NCBI GenBank assembly: GCA_947846985.1
Contig: CANTUZ010000023.1
Location: forward strand, 5,475,677 to 5,539,676
Reading direction: 5' to 3'
DNA: 64,000 nucleotides
Origin: Fratercula arctica
Lineage: Eukaryota; Chordata; Aves; Charadriiformes; Alcidae
The notes beneath the pieces are model-generated. The model was given only the letters and a program-made list of their open reading frames with translations, was not told the origin of the DNA and made no database searches. Every line of letters begins with the position of its first letter. Within the stretch, counting starts at the first letter, position 1. Shown in pieces: positions 1 through 11,619 of the stretch. Made by a program: the position numbers and the translations under genes.

Positions 1-3000
1 CCCTGCGACATACCTTGACTCGTGTAAGAGCTCTTGAAATTTTATTCTAGAGAGTAGGAAGTCAAAGGCCTAGTAAAGAATTGATTTCAGATCCAGCTTT
101 CGAAAATCTAAATACAAGTTGTTCACTGTACAGTCAGAGTTTGTATGTTTGACTTCTGGAGCTAAGGTCTAGCTTAGGGACTTTGAAACCTGTGGCAGAT
201 GCGAAGGGATGTAACACTATAGATAAGCCTTAAAGTTGTTTTATTTCGCCTAGTGAGGAAAGTTACGTAAAGAACAGAGCATGAATTTTCACTCTTTTAT
301 TGGCTTAATGTAATTAGAAATGTCGAGGGGAGTTGCTACTAATACAATATTGTACTGCAGGGAATGTGGGTTGATGATTGCTCCTTGCTTTGCCACCCTC
401 TTGTCAAGCACCTTGACGCTCTCCAAGCAGTGCCAGGGAAATCTATTTGCTGTAACTGGCCTGGAGTTTCTCAGTGGCACAATGTTATCCCAAGACAGGC
501 AAACAGAAATCTGAACTCTCAAACTCTAGTTCACCTTTGTCACGGATATGAGATGGATCAATCCACGTTGCCATGTCTGAGCTTATTCCAGCACACAAAC
601 ACCTGCCTGAAGGACCTTTAAGAGCCTTAATGAATGTGTTAAAGCACTCTGAATTCCTGCTGCAAGGCGCTACTCAAATGGGCACCATCATTATCCTCCT
701 CCTGGCATTATATCGATGGCTCAGAAATTCCGAATGACGGTCATACAACTTGTGAAAGCTGCTTCTCGTAGTCAGCCGTTGGTGCAGACACCTTCCCGCC
801 TGGCATTTCTCACTCGAGCTTGAAGCCCCAGCATAAGTTCTTGTGCACGCGTTGGATGGTGCTGTGTAGTAAGAAACAACTCTTGCCAATTAAACTGGAG
901 GTGAGATGCAAACCAGCAGCACGAAGAGGAAGTAGCTCTCTGAATTTGCCGGTGGCAAAGCGACGTGCAGGACCTTATTCCTTGTATAATGCCCTGCTTG
1001 CTGGACTGCTGCTTAGGTCAAACTGGCAAGAGCATGCTGAAGTTCAGCCTGTGTAACTTGCTGTGTGCTGCCTGATGTGCTTACTGTAAAATAATTGATA
1101 GGGTCTGTTACATAAAACCATTAGTTTTTATTTTGTTAGCTCGTTAATGGGCTTGCTTCATCTTTTGCCTTTGCTGTACAAACCAGCATTATATTTAATT
1201 AGCACTGGTAGACCTTCTTTTTTTTTTTATTTAGCTACTAATAAGGTTATTTAAGTCCTTAAGAAGAATTACAATGTGTATAGTTGACCTGATAACTGGT
1301 GTATTGTTGCTGGGGTTAATTGTGCTGGCTGATATTCAGGCTCGTGAAGTCCGTGCGCGCGTGAACCTTACACGACGTACAGGTATGTAGGGCGCACAGA
1401 GAAGTCAGCAGGTATAAACTAGCATCATTCTCGAGCAAGGGTCAGGACACGAAGTAAGGAAATCATAAAAGCGGTGACAAACTACCTAATGGCTGGTAGG
1501 TGCTTACGGGAGAGATGGGCTCCGTTAATGGCATGTCCTTTGCAACTTCCTCAGCAAACATTCAGGTTTTTCTTCCAAACACAATTAAGGATGTTGTATA
1601 GTGAATACTCCAGGTTCCTCCTGGTGGTGCCTGGCTAAGTAATTGCAGTGATGAATGGGGAAAATACCAACAAGTCTGACTGTTTAAAAAAACTGATGTC
1701 ACTTTGGATACAATTATTTCCTGTAGATGTGAAAACAAGAGTCTTTGCAGAAGCGAACAGAGATAGTAGCAGGAAGCTGTGTTTTCTGTACCTGTGTCGG
1801 TTTAATCGTGTGTATTCATTCTTATACGTCAGGTTTGGTTTTTTTCTTATCTTCGGTTTGCATCCCTTAAAACCAAATACTGATGTACACTGCGCTCGGA
1901 ATTGCCTGCTGTCCCCAAAGCCTCGCAGAGCCTGCTCTGAAAAATGAGGGTAACAGACGTTCATTAAAACTCGATTCAGAGACCAGTTCACACGCTGAGC
2001 TTGGTTTTTGCAAGTTTCCTTGTTGAAGACTGGGGGAAAACACATGCTTAAAAGGCTTCTTGAATCAAGGTCTGAACCACAGATCTCTTCAATTTCTTAT
2101 TGTTTTCTTTTGTATCAGGCTACACGCAGTGGAGGTATCCTATTGCTTTGTCCTGTTCAAAAAAACTTTCTGAATTCTTTGAAGGCACGTATAGGCACCG
2201 TCCGTTAGCACGTGTTCAGTAGAAATTCAGCAGGTTGCCTATACGTTACCTTGCTGGATCCGCACATACCTGATAAACTTACCAGAAACTTGAATTGTAA
2301 TTATGTAAAAACCTCCAATTATAATTATCTGAAACATACCTTTTGAATTACTCTAATAAAGACTAAGTATTATCACTCTGCCCTTTAGGGTTAAGTGTGC
2401 TCAGCGTATCAATCCGTTTTACCGATCGCAGCCTTTAACCTGACCAAGCGTCTGTATTTGCAGCGGCATCAATCTGCCAGCGGTTATGTTCAGGTCTCCA
2501 CCTACAAGGGGAGTTAATGGCCTTTTATGTTAGACATCCTCAAGGATACAGCGATAATGGGGTTCGAGAGAGCTGTTGAGAATCTGCGGAGCAAAATGGA
2601 TGTGAACCGGCTGCCTTTACGTTGATAAATTTCTTTTCATTATTCTACTCGCTGGTGATAGATTGGCGTGGAGAAGGTACGTAACCTCCTCAACCTTCTG
2701 AAATTAAAAGCAACTCCCCCGGCCCGGCCCCTGTGCCTTCGTGTTCGTTAGTTAACGCCTTCCCTGAGGTTTGTCTCCGTTGGGAAAATCAAGGTGGGGG
2801 GTTAAATCCCCCTCATTTTTTCTTCCCTTCTCCTCACACATCCTCACTGGCCTGTTAATTCCCTTGCCATTCCAGAAACTTACTTCCACCAGGCTTTGAC
2901 AGCAAGGATATAAATGTCACCTTGCGTATGAGCTGGCCGCAGTTCTGCTACTAAGAGCAGGTGACTTTTATAAATGCTTTCTTTAGCAATTTGAAGGAGC

Positions 3001-6000
3001 ATTTCTGGCAGTGCAGGCAACCGAGGGAGCTCAATTAATTTGTCTGTTAAATGTAACAAACAAACACTAAGAGTTTATTTAAAACCCCAAACCAAAACAA
3101 ACCCGAAGAGAGGAATTAATGACTTCGGTTGATGGTACCCGGGAAATTGTCTGCCATGCGACGGTGTTTCTAAAAACTACTGACAAATGGGGGGGTTTCC
3201 AGCATCTTCTGAAGTTGTGGTTCTGGTATGGACTGCTGGCAGAGCGCGGTCTCAAGGCAGGAGGGATGGGCGGCTGTATAGACTGGTTTGTGTAGGATGC
3301 GTTACGGAGATATTTCCCAGCTAGTTTCCCAGTAAAATGGCGTTGTTGGTGCAGACGATACAAACTTGCCTCGTGCTCGTTACGTTTGTTTAAATCGCAG
3401 AAGCGGCAACAGCTATAGGTGTTGTCTTTGTGTTAGGGGGTGGGATGGGGTATTTAACAGGGCTACTCCTGAAGAAAGCGAGTCGCTTTTAAAATTTTAA
3501 AGCGAAATACGAGGCTGGCTGGAGTGGAAGCTAGCCAGGAAAATTGCCATTCCTGTTAACAGATGCTTTCTTTGAATGATCCAGGCATCTGTGAATGTTG
3601 AGTGTGGTGCTAATTCAGGGCACTGGCTTTTATTTTCGTTTTAGCTGTTTATGGAGAAACAAATTCTATACACTGTAGATAGACCAGCTGAAGGTAACAG
3701 AAATCCAGAGGCACAACTCCCCTAGTTTGCCGAGGCACGTGCATATTTGACATCCTTTTTGTCTGAAGATTTAATCTTGAGGAAGAAACTTGGTCCAATC
3801 AATTCTTAAAATCTCTACGAGGCAAAAAATATTGCAATGGAAAATACATTTTCCTGTCCGCAGTGTTTGGTTCAGCATAATTAACATGAATAATGCAAGA
3901 CAATTTTCTGATAGTTATTATATTAGAGAGCTTAGCTGACTCATAACTGCCCCCATGACATAGCCAGAATGCAAATTACTTGGATAGAAATAGCACAGAG
4001 CTGGTTTGATTAAAATGTGATACATATTTTGAATTGAAAATATTCAAGGTCTTACCAAATGACCTTAATGTCATTTCCCCGCCTCCCTCCAAGCCACCAA
4101 GGAAATTTGCATGATCATTTTGAGACAGCTTTTTTTTTTTTGTTGTTTTTCTTTTCTTCTCCCTCTGTGAATTGACAGGACCTGCCGTTCATGGAAAAAA
4201 CAGGGTGTCTTGTTTTATTCCTTTGCTGAGCTCAACTACGGTAGAATAATGATGCAGCATTTTGTCATGGTGCTCTTTGAGAACCTGGCTTCTGTATGGT
4301 GATTGCAAAGATAACGCGTCTCGGGCAGGAATCTGACAAGAAACCATAAGACTGTAATCCTCGTTAAGACCCAGACCCATCTCCACATCTTTCTCCCTGC
4401 AGCCCCTCAAATCTGTGTCGAGTCACTCCCAAGTTCCCGCACACGGCTGTGATGAGACACAGAATGAAAGGTTTGAACTTGTTTCAAAGATTTTTTGAGT
4501 GCTCTTCAATTTGGTTAAAGAGTCTGTAAACTTTGGGCACTTGGGTCTTTTGGGAATCTCTCTGAAAACCCTCTCCTGGGGGCGTTTTCCTCATGCAGCC
4601 ATCAAACATTGCATGTAACAGAGAGTGAGCTTGGGAAAGAGCAGTGCACTGCATGGAAATGACAGTTGATAATTAGAGGAGCAGTTATTACACAGACTTG
4701 CCCCAATTTACGTGATTTTAAAGTCAGCTTTCACTTGGCATCTCTCTTCAAAAAGAAAATGAAATGGTGTCGTGAGATTCCGTGTTACCCACTATAGCGC
4801 GTTTGCTCTGGAGGTCAGACAGGTTTACAGGTAAAAGGATTATTTTGCCCGTTGGCTGGCAGCCCTGCAAATTCCCCTTATGGCTCGGAGCGGAGCAGCT
4901 GGTTTTGCGTGAATTCTTAGGAGCAGAGTTTACGTAGGGTACAACCCATGTGTGGTGGGCACCCGAGGCTGTTCAGCGCTTCTATGATATAAGTAACAAT
5001 TTGTATGGATTTAAAGTTGTCTGAACCCCGATGCCCATTCTGTTTTCAACAAAGTTGGATCCAGGTTGACTCAAATTTCAAACCCGGTTTGAAGGACTTG
5101 AGGTCCAACCTTAGTGGACCTCCTAGCAAACTTCTTTAGGGGTTATTTATTGGAAAACGCATCAGATGAGATAACTTACCCCTTAAATCTGACTTATGCA
5201 GCCAGAGCCTATTACAAATTTCTAGCATGGTTTAGCTCCTGCTCCCACACCCTCTTCTTCCGCTGTATGAGACTGTTTTGATGCAGTATGGGGAGCAGAT
5301 ACATGATAAAAGCTCTTCTACCAAGACTTTTTCCACTTTATGGCCCAGAGACTTTTTTGCCTTCCTATTCCCCGCCATTCATTCATTACACACATTTGTC
5401 TTTTTGACCCTTTTCTTTGCTTCTCCATTTTTTTGATACCTGGAGATGTGTGATGAGGACTTATCAGTTATCACTAATCCACGTTTATCTGCAGGGATGC
5501 TGCCTCGCTCATCTATTAATCTGTGCACCAGAGTCTGACTATTATTCTTTCAGCTGCCACTCTTTGGTATTGCTCATCTCTTGTATGGTTTTCTGAGAAA
5601 ATTAGCTGAAAATTAACATCAATATTTCTTAAAATGTTTTTTGGGCTAAGAAGATGATAATGGGGAAAATTTACAACTTTGGGCTGAATTAAAAAAATGA
5701 AGGGTGGAGGGGGAGGCCTGGCTTTGAATATTTCAACATCAGCAGCAACACGACTTGATGAATAAAGAGGCAGTTTCCCCACAAGGTCATCCATGGAGTT
5801 GTTAGCAGGATGGGGACTGAGGTGGCCCTTGTGCCCTGGAACTGTGTCCCCTTGGGACAGTGACATGTGCCTTCGGAGCAGCGGCTGTCTGAGGACTGCT
5901 CACTCCAGTCCAGTCCTTTTGGTTGTCACTGCTACTGCGCTGCTTGCAGTGAACTCCTCGTTTAGTTTTCTTGTGGTTATAATACGTAACTCCATCTGAA

Positions 6001-6277
6001 TTTCATTATGCGTTGGAATTAATGTCTTCATTTACGTGCCACTGCTGCTGTTCTTTGTGCCTCTGGCACACAGATTTGTTTTCAGTACCAGCAGACACGG
6101 TAATTGAGCTGTTCCCTGACTTTACTACCACTGTTTGTAAAAGTTTGGAGTTTCTCTCCTAGGGAATGAACAGCTTCTAAAGACCCTGCTCTTTCCTCCA
6201 GTAACCTAATAAAGCTCACTCGCTAGAATATTCAGTATTGGAAATTGCAATCAGTAGCACTGAGGGAGTAGAGGATT
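1..6277. other. Unique noncoding stretch, no gene recognised
   Basis: No ORF here exceeds about 136 codons, and none has a recognisable domain, a codon pattern unlike its surroundings, or a convincing pair of splice sites. The sequence is AT-rich with scattered short T runs (for example near 1219-1230 and 4131-4142) and a short GC-rich patch near 2716. The part around 3830-4125 is dense in TAAT-like and octamer-like motifs and is listed separately as a weak regulatory candidate. I see no repeat family that I can name. A short exon or an old, strongly decayed repeat could be missed by eye. Confidence 0.5.
3830..4125. promoter_or_regulatory. Candidate conserved noncoding/enhancer-like segment (weak)
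   Basis: This AT-rich, non-repetitive segment holds a perfect octamer ATGCAAAT at 3969-3976, which is the POU-factor binding consensus. It also holds several TAAT/ATTA homeodomain cores and paired TGACCT/AATGTCA-like half sites near 4060-4075. It contains no recognised transposon sequence and no long ORF. Motif clusters of this kind are common in vertebrate developmental enhancers, but they also arise by chance in AT-rich DNA. The regulatory call is inference only; conservation across birds would be needed to support it. Confidence 0.18.
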
Positions 6278-6472
6278 ACCCTGAGGGTGGTGAGACACTG
6301 GCCCAGGTTGCCCAGAGAGGGGGTGGAGGCCCCATCCCTGGAGCCATCCAAGGCCAGGCTGGATGAGGCTCTGAGCAACCTGATCTAGTTGAAGATGTCC
6401 CTGCTGACTGCAGGGGGTGGGACTGGATGGCCTTTAAGGGTCCCTTCCAACCCAACACAGTCTATGATTCTA
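6278..6472 (+). mobile_element. CR1 LINE, 5'-truncated 3' end, plus strand
   Basis: This is about 195 bp of the CR1 3' terminal region, read on the plus strand. It opens with the segment around CTGAGGGTGGTGAGACACTG, which corresponds to the end of ORF2, continues through the tract with CAGGTTGCCCAGAGAG, and ends in TCCCTTCCAACCCAACACAGTC followed by TATGATTCTA. Only the tail survives, as is usual for LINE copies made by incomplete reverse transcription. It faces the next CR1 tail to tail across a gap of only 23 bp. It has more differences from the shared tail than the neighbouring minus-strand copies and is probably older. Confidence 0.88.
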
Positions 6473-6495
6473 GATCACCAATTTGCCTGAAGGTG

Positions 6496-6640
6496 TCATA
6501 GAATCATAGAATGGTTCATGTTAGAAGGGACCTTACAGCCCACCTAGTGCCGGCCCCTGCCCTGGGCAGGGACATCTCCCACCAGCCCAGGTTGCTCCAA
6601 GCCCCATCCAACCTGGCCTTGAACCCGTCCAGGGATGGGG
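6496..6640 (-). mobile_element. CR1 LINE 3' end fragment, minus strand, cut by LTR
   Basis: On the plus strand this starts with TCATAGAATCATAGAATGG, the reverse complement of the CR1 terminal repeat. It runs through the CCCTGCCCTGGGCAGGG hairpin and the CCAGCCCAGGTTGCTCC block, and stops abruptly at CAGGGATGGGG (6631-6640). Related copies at 6822, 8834, 52412 and 62991 continue past this point with CAGCCAC. Here the sequence switches directly to an LTR-like start (TGTCATCCTGG), so this copy was probably interrupted by LTR insertion and its remaining inner part lost. Confidence 0.88.
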
Positions 6641-6768
6641 TGTCATCCTGGTTTCAGCTGGGAAAGAGTTCATTTTCTTCCTGGTGATGGCTGGGACAGG
6701 AATGTCAGTGATACCTGTTGGGTTCAGTTGTTGCCAAGTGGTGGCATCACATAGGGGATACAAAAAAT
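6641..6768 (+). mobile_element. Endogenous retrovirus LTR fragment (avian ERV type)
   Basis: The segment opens with TGTCATCCTGGTTTCAGCTG followed by a GGGAAAGAGTT...TTTTCTTCCT tract. From general knowledge this resembles the 5' part of a common bird endogenous-retrovirus LTR that reads GGTTTCAGCTGGGATAGAGTT. Similarity fades after about 125 bp near the GGGGATAC at 6761-6768. No matching LTR 3' end, poly(A) signal or target duplication is visible, so this is a truncated LTR rather than a complete solo LTR. It begins exactly where the preceding CR1 breaks off. The family assignment rests on memory of the motif and needs a library match. Confidence 0.5.
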
Positions 6769-6821
6769 GGGAGTTCTCCAAGTCTTTACATGTGTTTTAT
6801 GGCTGCTACAATGGAGGATTT

Positions 6822-7091
6822 GGAATCATGGAATGGTTAGAGTTGGAAGGGACCTTAAAGCCCCCCCAGTGCCACCCCCTGCCCTGGGCAGGGACACCTC
6901 CCACCAGCCCAGGTTGCTCCAAGCCCCGTCCAACCTGGCCTTGAACCCCTCCAGGGATGGGGCAGCCACAACTTCTCTGGGCAACCTGGGCCAGGGGCTC
7001 ACCCCCCTCACAGCAAACAATTTCTTCCCCAGATCCCATCTCAATCTCTTTCAGTGTAAAACCCTTCCCCCTCATCCTATACTGCCCTGCT
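6822..7091 (-). mobile_element. CR1 LINE, 5'-truncated, minus strand
   Basis: This copy starts on the plus strand at GGAATCATGGAATGG and carries the full tail block: the CCCTGCCCTGGGCAGGG hairpin, the GTTGCTCC and CCTTGAACCCCTCCAGG blocks, and then TCACAGCAAACAATTTCTTCCCC, which corresponds to the end of ORF2. It fades near 7091 in CCTATACTGCCCTGCTCA. It closely resembles the copies at 8834, 52412 and 62991, so they form one subfamily. No intact coding sequence remains. It is separate from the copy at 6496-6640 because it repeats the same CR1 segment. Confidence 0.88.
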
Positions 7092-8833
7092 CAGCAGTGG
7101 GAAGTGTGGCCTTCACTCTTGTCAAAATGTTGAATAATTTGTCAATCTTGTTACCATTTTATTAATTACATTGGTTGAAGACATCTGAGGAAGGACAGTT
7201 TGTTTCTGTCTTTAACTTGGGCTACTGCAATGGAGAGTTCATGTCTATGTTGCAGCTTCTGCTTTCTGTATGACTGAAATCACCGAACTTGCCTCAGTTT
7301 CCTGTATTGTATTTGGCTGCAGACCCTCAAGACATGAAGAAGGTGATAAATCCATGATTCCTGTGTGATTTTTAACTATGCAGAATGCTTTTTCCCAAAG
7401 CAGTCCTCAGACCATGTAAGGCACTTCCCAGCTGTTTCAAATCATCACACATATAATTATTTGTTCTACTCATGTTCTTTATTTCTTTCCTTGTTTGTCA
7501 GTTGATGCGCAATTGCAGTTATTCGCATAGTTGGGAGAAAATCTCTTTGGGAGGTCTCAACAGCAATGATGTCGTTACCCCCATATTATACTTTTTTGAT
7601 TACTGTCCTGCTGATTTTATAGCACATCGTGTGGGTTTTTGTTGTTTTTTTTTTTTTTAATAGAAATATGTTCCAGTGCTTAATACAGGTTGTGCGTTTA
7701 CAGGTGATTCAAGGCACCAAAATACTTTCCCTGTGGCTCGCTGCAGCCACAAGCAATGCCAACCAAATTTGTCGCGACGTTTGCTGTCACGACGAGGCCA
7801 GGTTGATCTTCCACTGACCCGTGCTGCCTCTGCAGCCGCGGGTGGTAGATCCTGGCTCCTCAGTGTGCTACCACTGAGTGGTCCATCCCTGCCGGAGCTG
7901 CTCCCGACCGGAGGATGTGCAGAACACTCTGCAAGCTCAGGCGAAACATTTTGGCTTGTGTAATGAAACCAAAATGTCAGTGACGCTGTTTAGACTCCCA
8001 GTTACCGATTGATTGGATGGAGTCTAAAACATTGACTGTTTATGTATGCAGGAGCTGCATCTTGAGCTAAATCTACCAAACAAATTACACAAAACAGATA
8101 GTGAAAGCCAGAATTTCATGTGTCATAAAACTGTGGGGTTTTTTTTCCCCATGGTTTTGTCTGAGGAGATATTTTTTCCTATAATGAATGTTCATTAAAA
8201 AATTTCAGCTCCAGGATTCATAGCGGGTGATTTACTGTAATTGTAAAGATTTCTCATGTAACATTAACAAATACAAGAGTGTAATTGGGTACATGAGGAA
8301 GCATTAGCCGAGCGGCGTGCTGAGCTAGGGCTGGTACACGCTGTATCAGCCAACCAGTCCTGAAATTGAGAATGCTCATTATTCAGCCTGACCCGCTCTG
8401 GAGCAATTCTGCTGAGAGGTGCTTTGGCTGAATTTTTAGTGCTGCTGAAAGGTGGCTGATTGATGGCTACGAATAATAATAATAATAATAACAATATACT
8501 TAACACGCTTCACTCGCAGAACTCGGGACGCTTTTAGGTTCCTCTGTTTTATGGATGGGAGAATTGCGACCAATTTTCTGCAAAGTCCTGAAAATGTGGT
8601 TTGCGGCTCCTTCGCCACCTGTGGTTATCTGACCCGCATGCGTTTGCCAAGAGTGAGCCTATTGCTGCTCCAGGATACCAATCCCCCAGTGCATTTCACT
8701 TTTCCACTCTAGTTTAGTTGCAGCCCAGAACGTGGGAAGAGATCCCCTCTGTCCTGATCAGCAGCAATTCCATCGACCCAGTCTGCCCCACAAGTCATTT
8801 TCAAGTTAAAGACTGAGAGAAAATATTTTGAGT
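7092..8833. other. Unique noncoding stretch, no gene recognised
   Basis: No recognisable gene or repeat family is visible. The stretch holds a T run near 7645-7660 and an (AAT)n microsatellite at about 8472-8491, which is listed separately. The 95-codon ORF at 7676-7963 is proline-, serine- and cysteine-rich in translation, has no known motif and looks like a chance ORF. A few CpG-containing segments near 7770-7920 are slightly richer in GC than the flanks, but not enough to call a CpG island. Confidence 0.5.
8472..8491. repeat. (AAT)n trinucleotide microsatellite
   Basis: About six perfect AAT units are followed by an interrupted unit (AACAATA). It is short and probably variable in length between individuals. 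No coding context is visible. Confidence 0.85.
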
Positions 8834-9334
8834 AGAATCACAGAATGGTTAGGGTTGGAAGGGAACTTTAAAGACCATCCTGTTCCACCTCCTGCCCTGG
8901 GCAGGGACACCTCCCACCAGCCCAGGCTGCTCCAAGCCCCGTCCAACCTGGCCTTGAACCCCTCCAGGGATGGGGCAGCCACAGCTTCTCTGGGCAACCT
9001 GGGCCAGGGGCTCACCCCCCTCACAGCAAACAATTTCTTCCCCACATCTCATCTCAATCTCCTCTCTTGCAGTGTAAAACCCTTCCCCTCATCCCATGGC
9101 TCCCCTCCCTGATCCAGAGTCCCTCCCCAGCTTTCCTGGAGCCCCTTGAGGGACTGGCAGGGGCTGGAAGGTCTCCCCAGAGCCTTCTCTTCTCCAGGCT
9201 GACCCCCCCCAGCTCTCTCAGCCTGTCCCCACAGCAGAGGGGCTTCAGCCCTCCCAGTATCTCCGGGGCCTCCTCTGGCCCCGCTCCAACAGCTCCGTGT
9301 CCTTCTGATATTGGTGGCCCCAGAGCTGGATGCA
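8834..9334 (-). mobile_element. CR1 LINE, 5'-truncated (about 500 bp), minus strand
   Basis: On the plus strand the element starts at GAATCACAGAATGG (3' tail). It passes through the shared hairpin and the GCAAACAATTTCTTCCCC block, then continues into reverse-complemented ORF2. The minus-strand translation shows decayed C-terminal ORF2 features such as a KDTELLERGQRR-like stretch, with stops between pieces. It ends at GGCCCCAGAGCTGGATGCA near 9334, the 5' truncation point. It has the same tail type as the copies at 6496, 6822, 52412 and 62991. The antisense ORF of 91 codons at 9067-9342 is a shadow of this element. Confidence 0.92.
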
Positions 9335-9863
9335 TTGATTAAAGTCTTAGGCCATTTTAGAACTTGGTTAATTGTTGCAGAGCATCTGTCAAGAGAAAGT
9401 GTTGAAACTGTCTTCTGCCTCTTGCAGGGCAGTTGAACAGACTTGGTGCAAGTGCCATTTTTTCAATGTGCGAGGCTGTTTTCTTAGCGATGCGTGTTTT
9501 AATTGCTCTCATGCTTAATCCCGGGCTTCTCTACACATCTCTTCTGTGTCAGGACAGATCCGTATGCTGGAGAAGAACTCATGCTCCACTCACCGTGCAA
9601 TGGAAGCCAGGAGAGACTGACCTTCCTTTTGCCTGCGCTCGCACGGGGGGCAGGGGATGGTGCCCTGCAGAGAGATTTTTCGCGGGCCTGAAAGCAATGC
9701 GGCATCCCAGGTTATTAGCTGCGGTGAAACGCTGTGCTGACATCGCTCTGCAATTTGTTTCTGGGTCTAAAGTGAGCGAGACAATGGTAATCTGTCTCTT
9801 TGCTCGTGTATCCTGCTACATCTTCAAAGGTGTTTGATTTCCTTTCTTAATTTTATTGAATTC

Positions 9864-9884
9864 TTTTTTTTTTTTTTTTTTTTT
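9864..9884. repeat. Poly(T) tract, 21 T
   Basis: An uninterrupted run of T is followed by CCAAGACGG. It could be the poly(A) tail of an antisense retrocopy, but I see no retrocopy body next to it, so it is called only as a homopolymer. Confidence 0.9.
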
Positions 9885-11586
9885 CCAAGACGGTAAAATT
9901 GTTTTAGGAGTTGTCATCCACTCGCAGAAGGGCAGATAAGTTCAAATTAAAATAAATAACTTTGCAGGAAGCAATGTTATAGCTTGAAATATGAGTTTTG
10001 GGTTTGTGTTTTTTTTTTTTGCTTCGGCACGTTTCAATACCTGGAAAATAGCTGTACGCTTCTTTGTGTCCTCCTCAGCAGAATTAGAATGTCTCCCTGC
10101 CCCTTTGGGATCTTGCAGATAAATGCCGGCGGGGCTGCAAGGCACTTAAAAAATACATTATTGTTATCAGTATAAATACCAAACTGAGACTGTTAACCGT
10201 CTGAGTCCTGCAGGAGCGGCATGCTTGGCGCGTCTGGAAAAAGATGATGAAAAACGTATTGTTTCAGCCTACGTGACGAGTGTTAGACTTCTTTAAATGC
10301 TACAGGAAGACTTCCCTTACCTTGGCTTATTCCTTAGATATTGCGGTGATGAATATTTACGGATAGGTTGGCTCCCTTCATGAGAAGGATCCTCCTGGAA
10401 ATTGCTACTCTAGGTTCCTTCTGGACCGTTATATTCGTTCCCAAGCGATCCAAAGAGAATTCTTCATGTGAAGACGTAATAAAATTGAGTGAGGGAAAAC
10501 AGGGGGGAAAAAAAAGGCATTTATTGAAGCGTAGTGGAAAATAAGAGGTCTGGAAAACCGAGCTGCCTCTGAAAGCGGTTGAGTCAAATGCCTGCAGATG
10601 CAGGCACAATAGATTATGGAAATTAGTCGGAATAAATAGGCCTGGATGGCCTCTGCAGCACTTGTTGTGTCAACGGGTCTCATTGAATATGCTCAGAAGC
10701 ATGTAACTGTTTGTTTCTCTGCCACATCCATTTTTTTCCACAAGGTGAGGAATGAGCTTGAAAATGATACCTGAATTAATTCGTAGTTTCCCCGAGACTC
10801 TTGGTGTCCTGTGGAAACAGAGCATTGGTAAAGCAGATCACATCACGCTGCTGTTCTGCTTTAAATGGCTTCTCGACAGTGAGTCTTTTCTGCTTGTGAT
10901 CTGTGTTTTACTCATCATTTGCCATTGGACTATGGGAAAAAGGTTTTCTAAAAAAAAAAAAAAACCCAAATGGCAGAAATCTGTCGTTTGTAGAGATGCT
11001 GTCAAAGGATCCAACCTCCAAGTCCGAAATTTGATTAAGGAAATGAAACTCTGGAATGGATCAAATCCTACGCTGTTTTGACCTTCATCGTGTTTGCCAT
11101 CGCTTTGTACTCGCTTCGTATTCATATTTCATGGTTATGAACTTCTTGGTTAGCAATGTTTGATAATATTTTCAGCTGTTTGCTTTGGCAGAAAAGTTAG
11201 GCTTAACGCGGGAGGGGGAAAAAGATGCTTCAGACTGAAAATAAACATTTTAAACGTCCTCCTCTGGTTCCTACACGTGCACTGTAGCTCAGTTACTTTT
11301 TTGGATATATTCTCCTCTGATGGCCCAGTTCTCTGGCCAAGCGCTGCAACTCGTGATATGTCACACTGTCCTTTTTGCTGAGCTGCTGTGGTGTAATGCT
11401 GTTATATTTTGCCACAGTAAATCGAGAGAGATTTAATTTGGAAATTTAATTTGGACATGCCTTAGGGGACATAAGGCTGGAGATGCTGCGGTGATGCTTT
11501 TGAATGTGTGTGTAGACATATGTATCTTCCAGCTTCTTTGATTCTCCCCCAGTGAAAATTTGAATTCCTTTGCCAAATGTAGACTC

Positions 11587-11619
11587 TTTTTTTTTTTTTT
11601 TTTTTTTTTTGGGGGGGGG
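11587..11619. repeat. T24-G9 compound homopolymer tract
   Basis: Twenty-four T are followed immediately by nine G. The junction is abrupt. Such tracts are mutation-prone and hard to sequence, so the length in this assembly is uncertain. Confidence 0.9.

Noticed and set aside
1635..2045. Antisense ORF of 136 codons
   Set aside because: It is matched by a 99-codon sense ORF over the same DNA. No motif is recognised, and composition is like the flanks.
6806..7075. ORFs inside CR1 tails at 6.8, 8.8, 52.4 and 63.0 kb that share near-identical peptides
   Set aside because: They are translations of the GC-rich CR1 tail in various frames, not proteins. Their similarity reflects the shared repeat.
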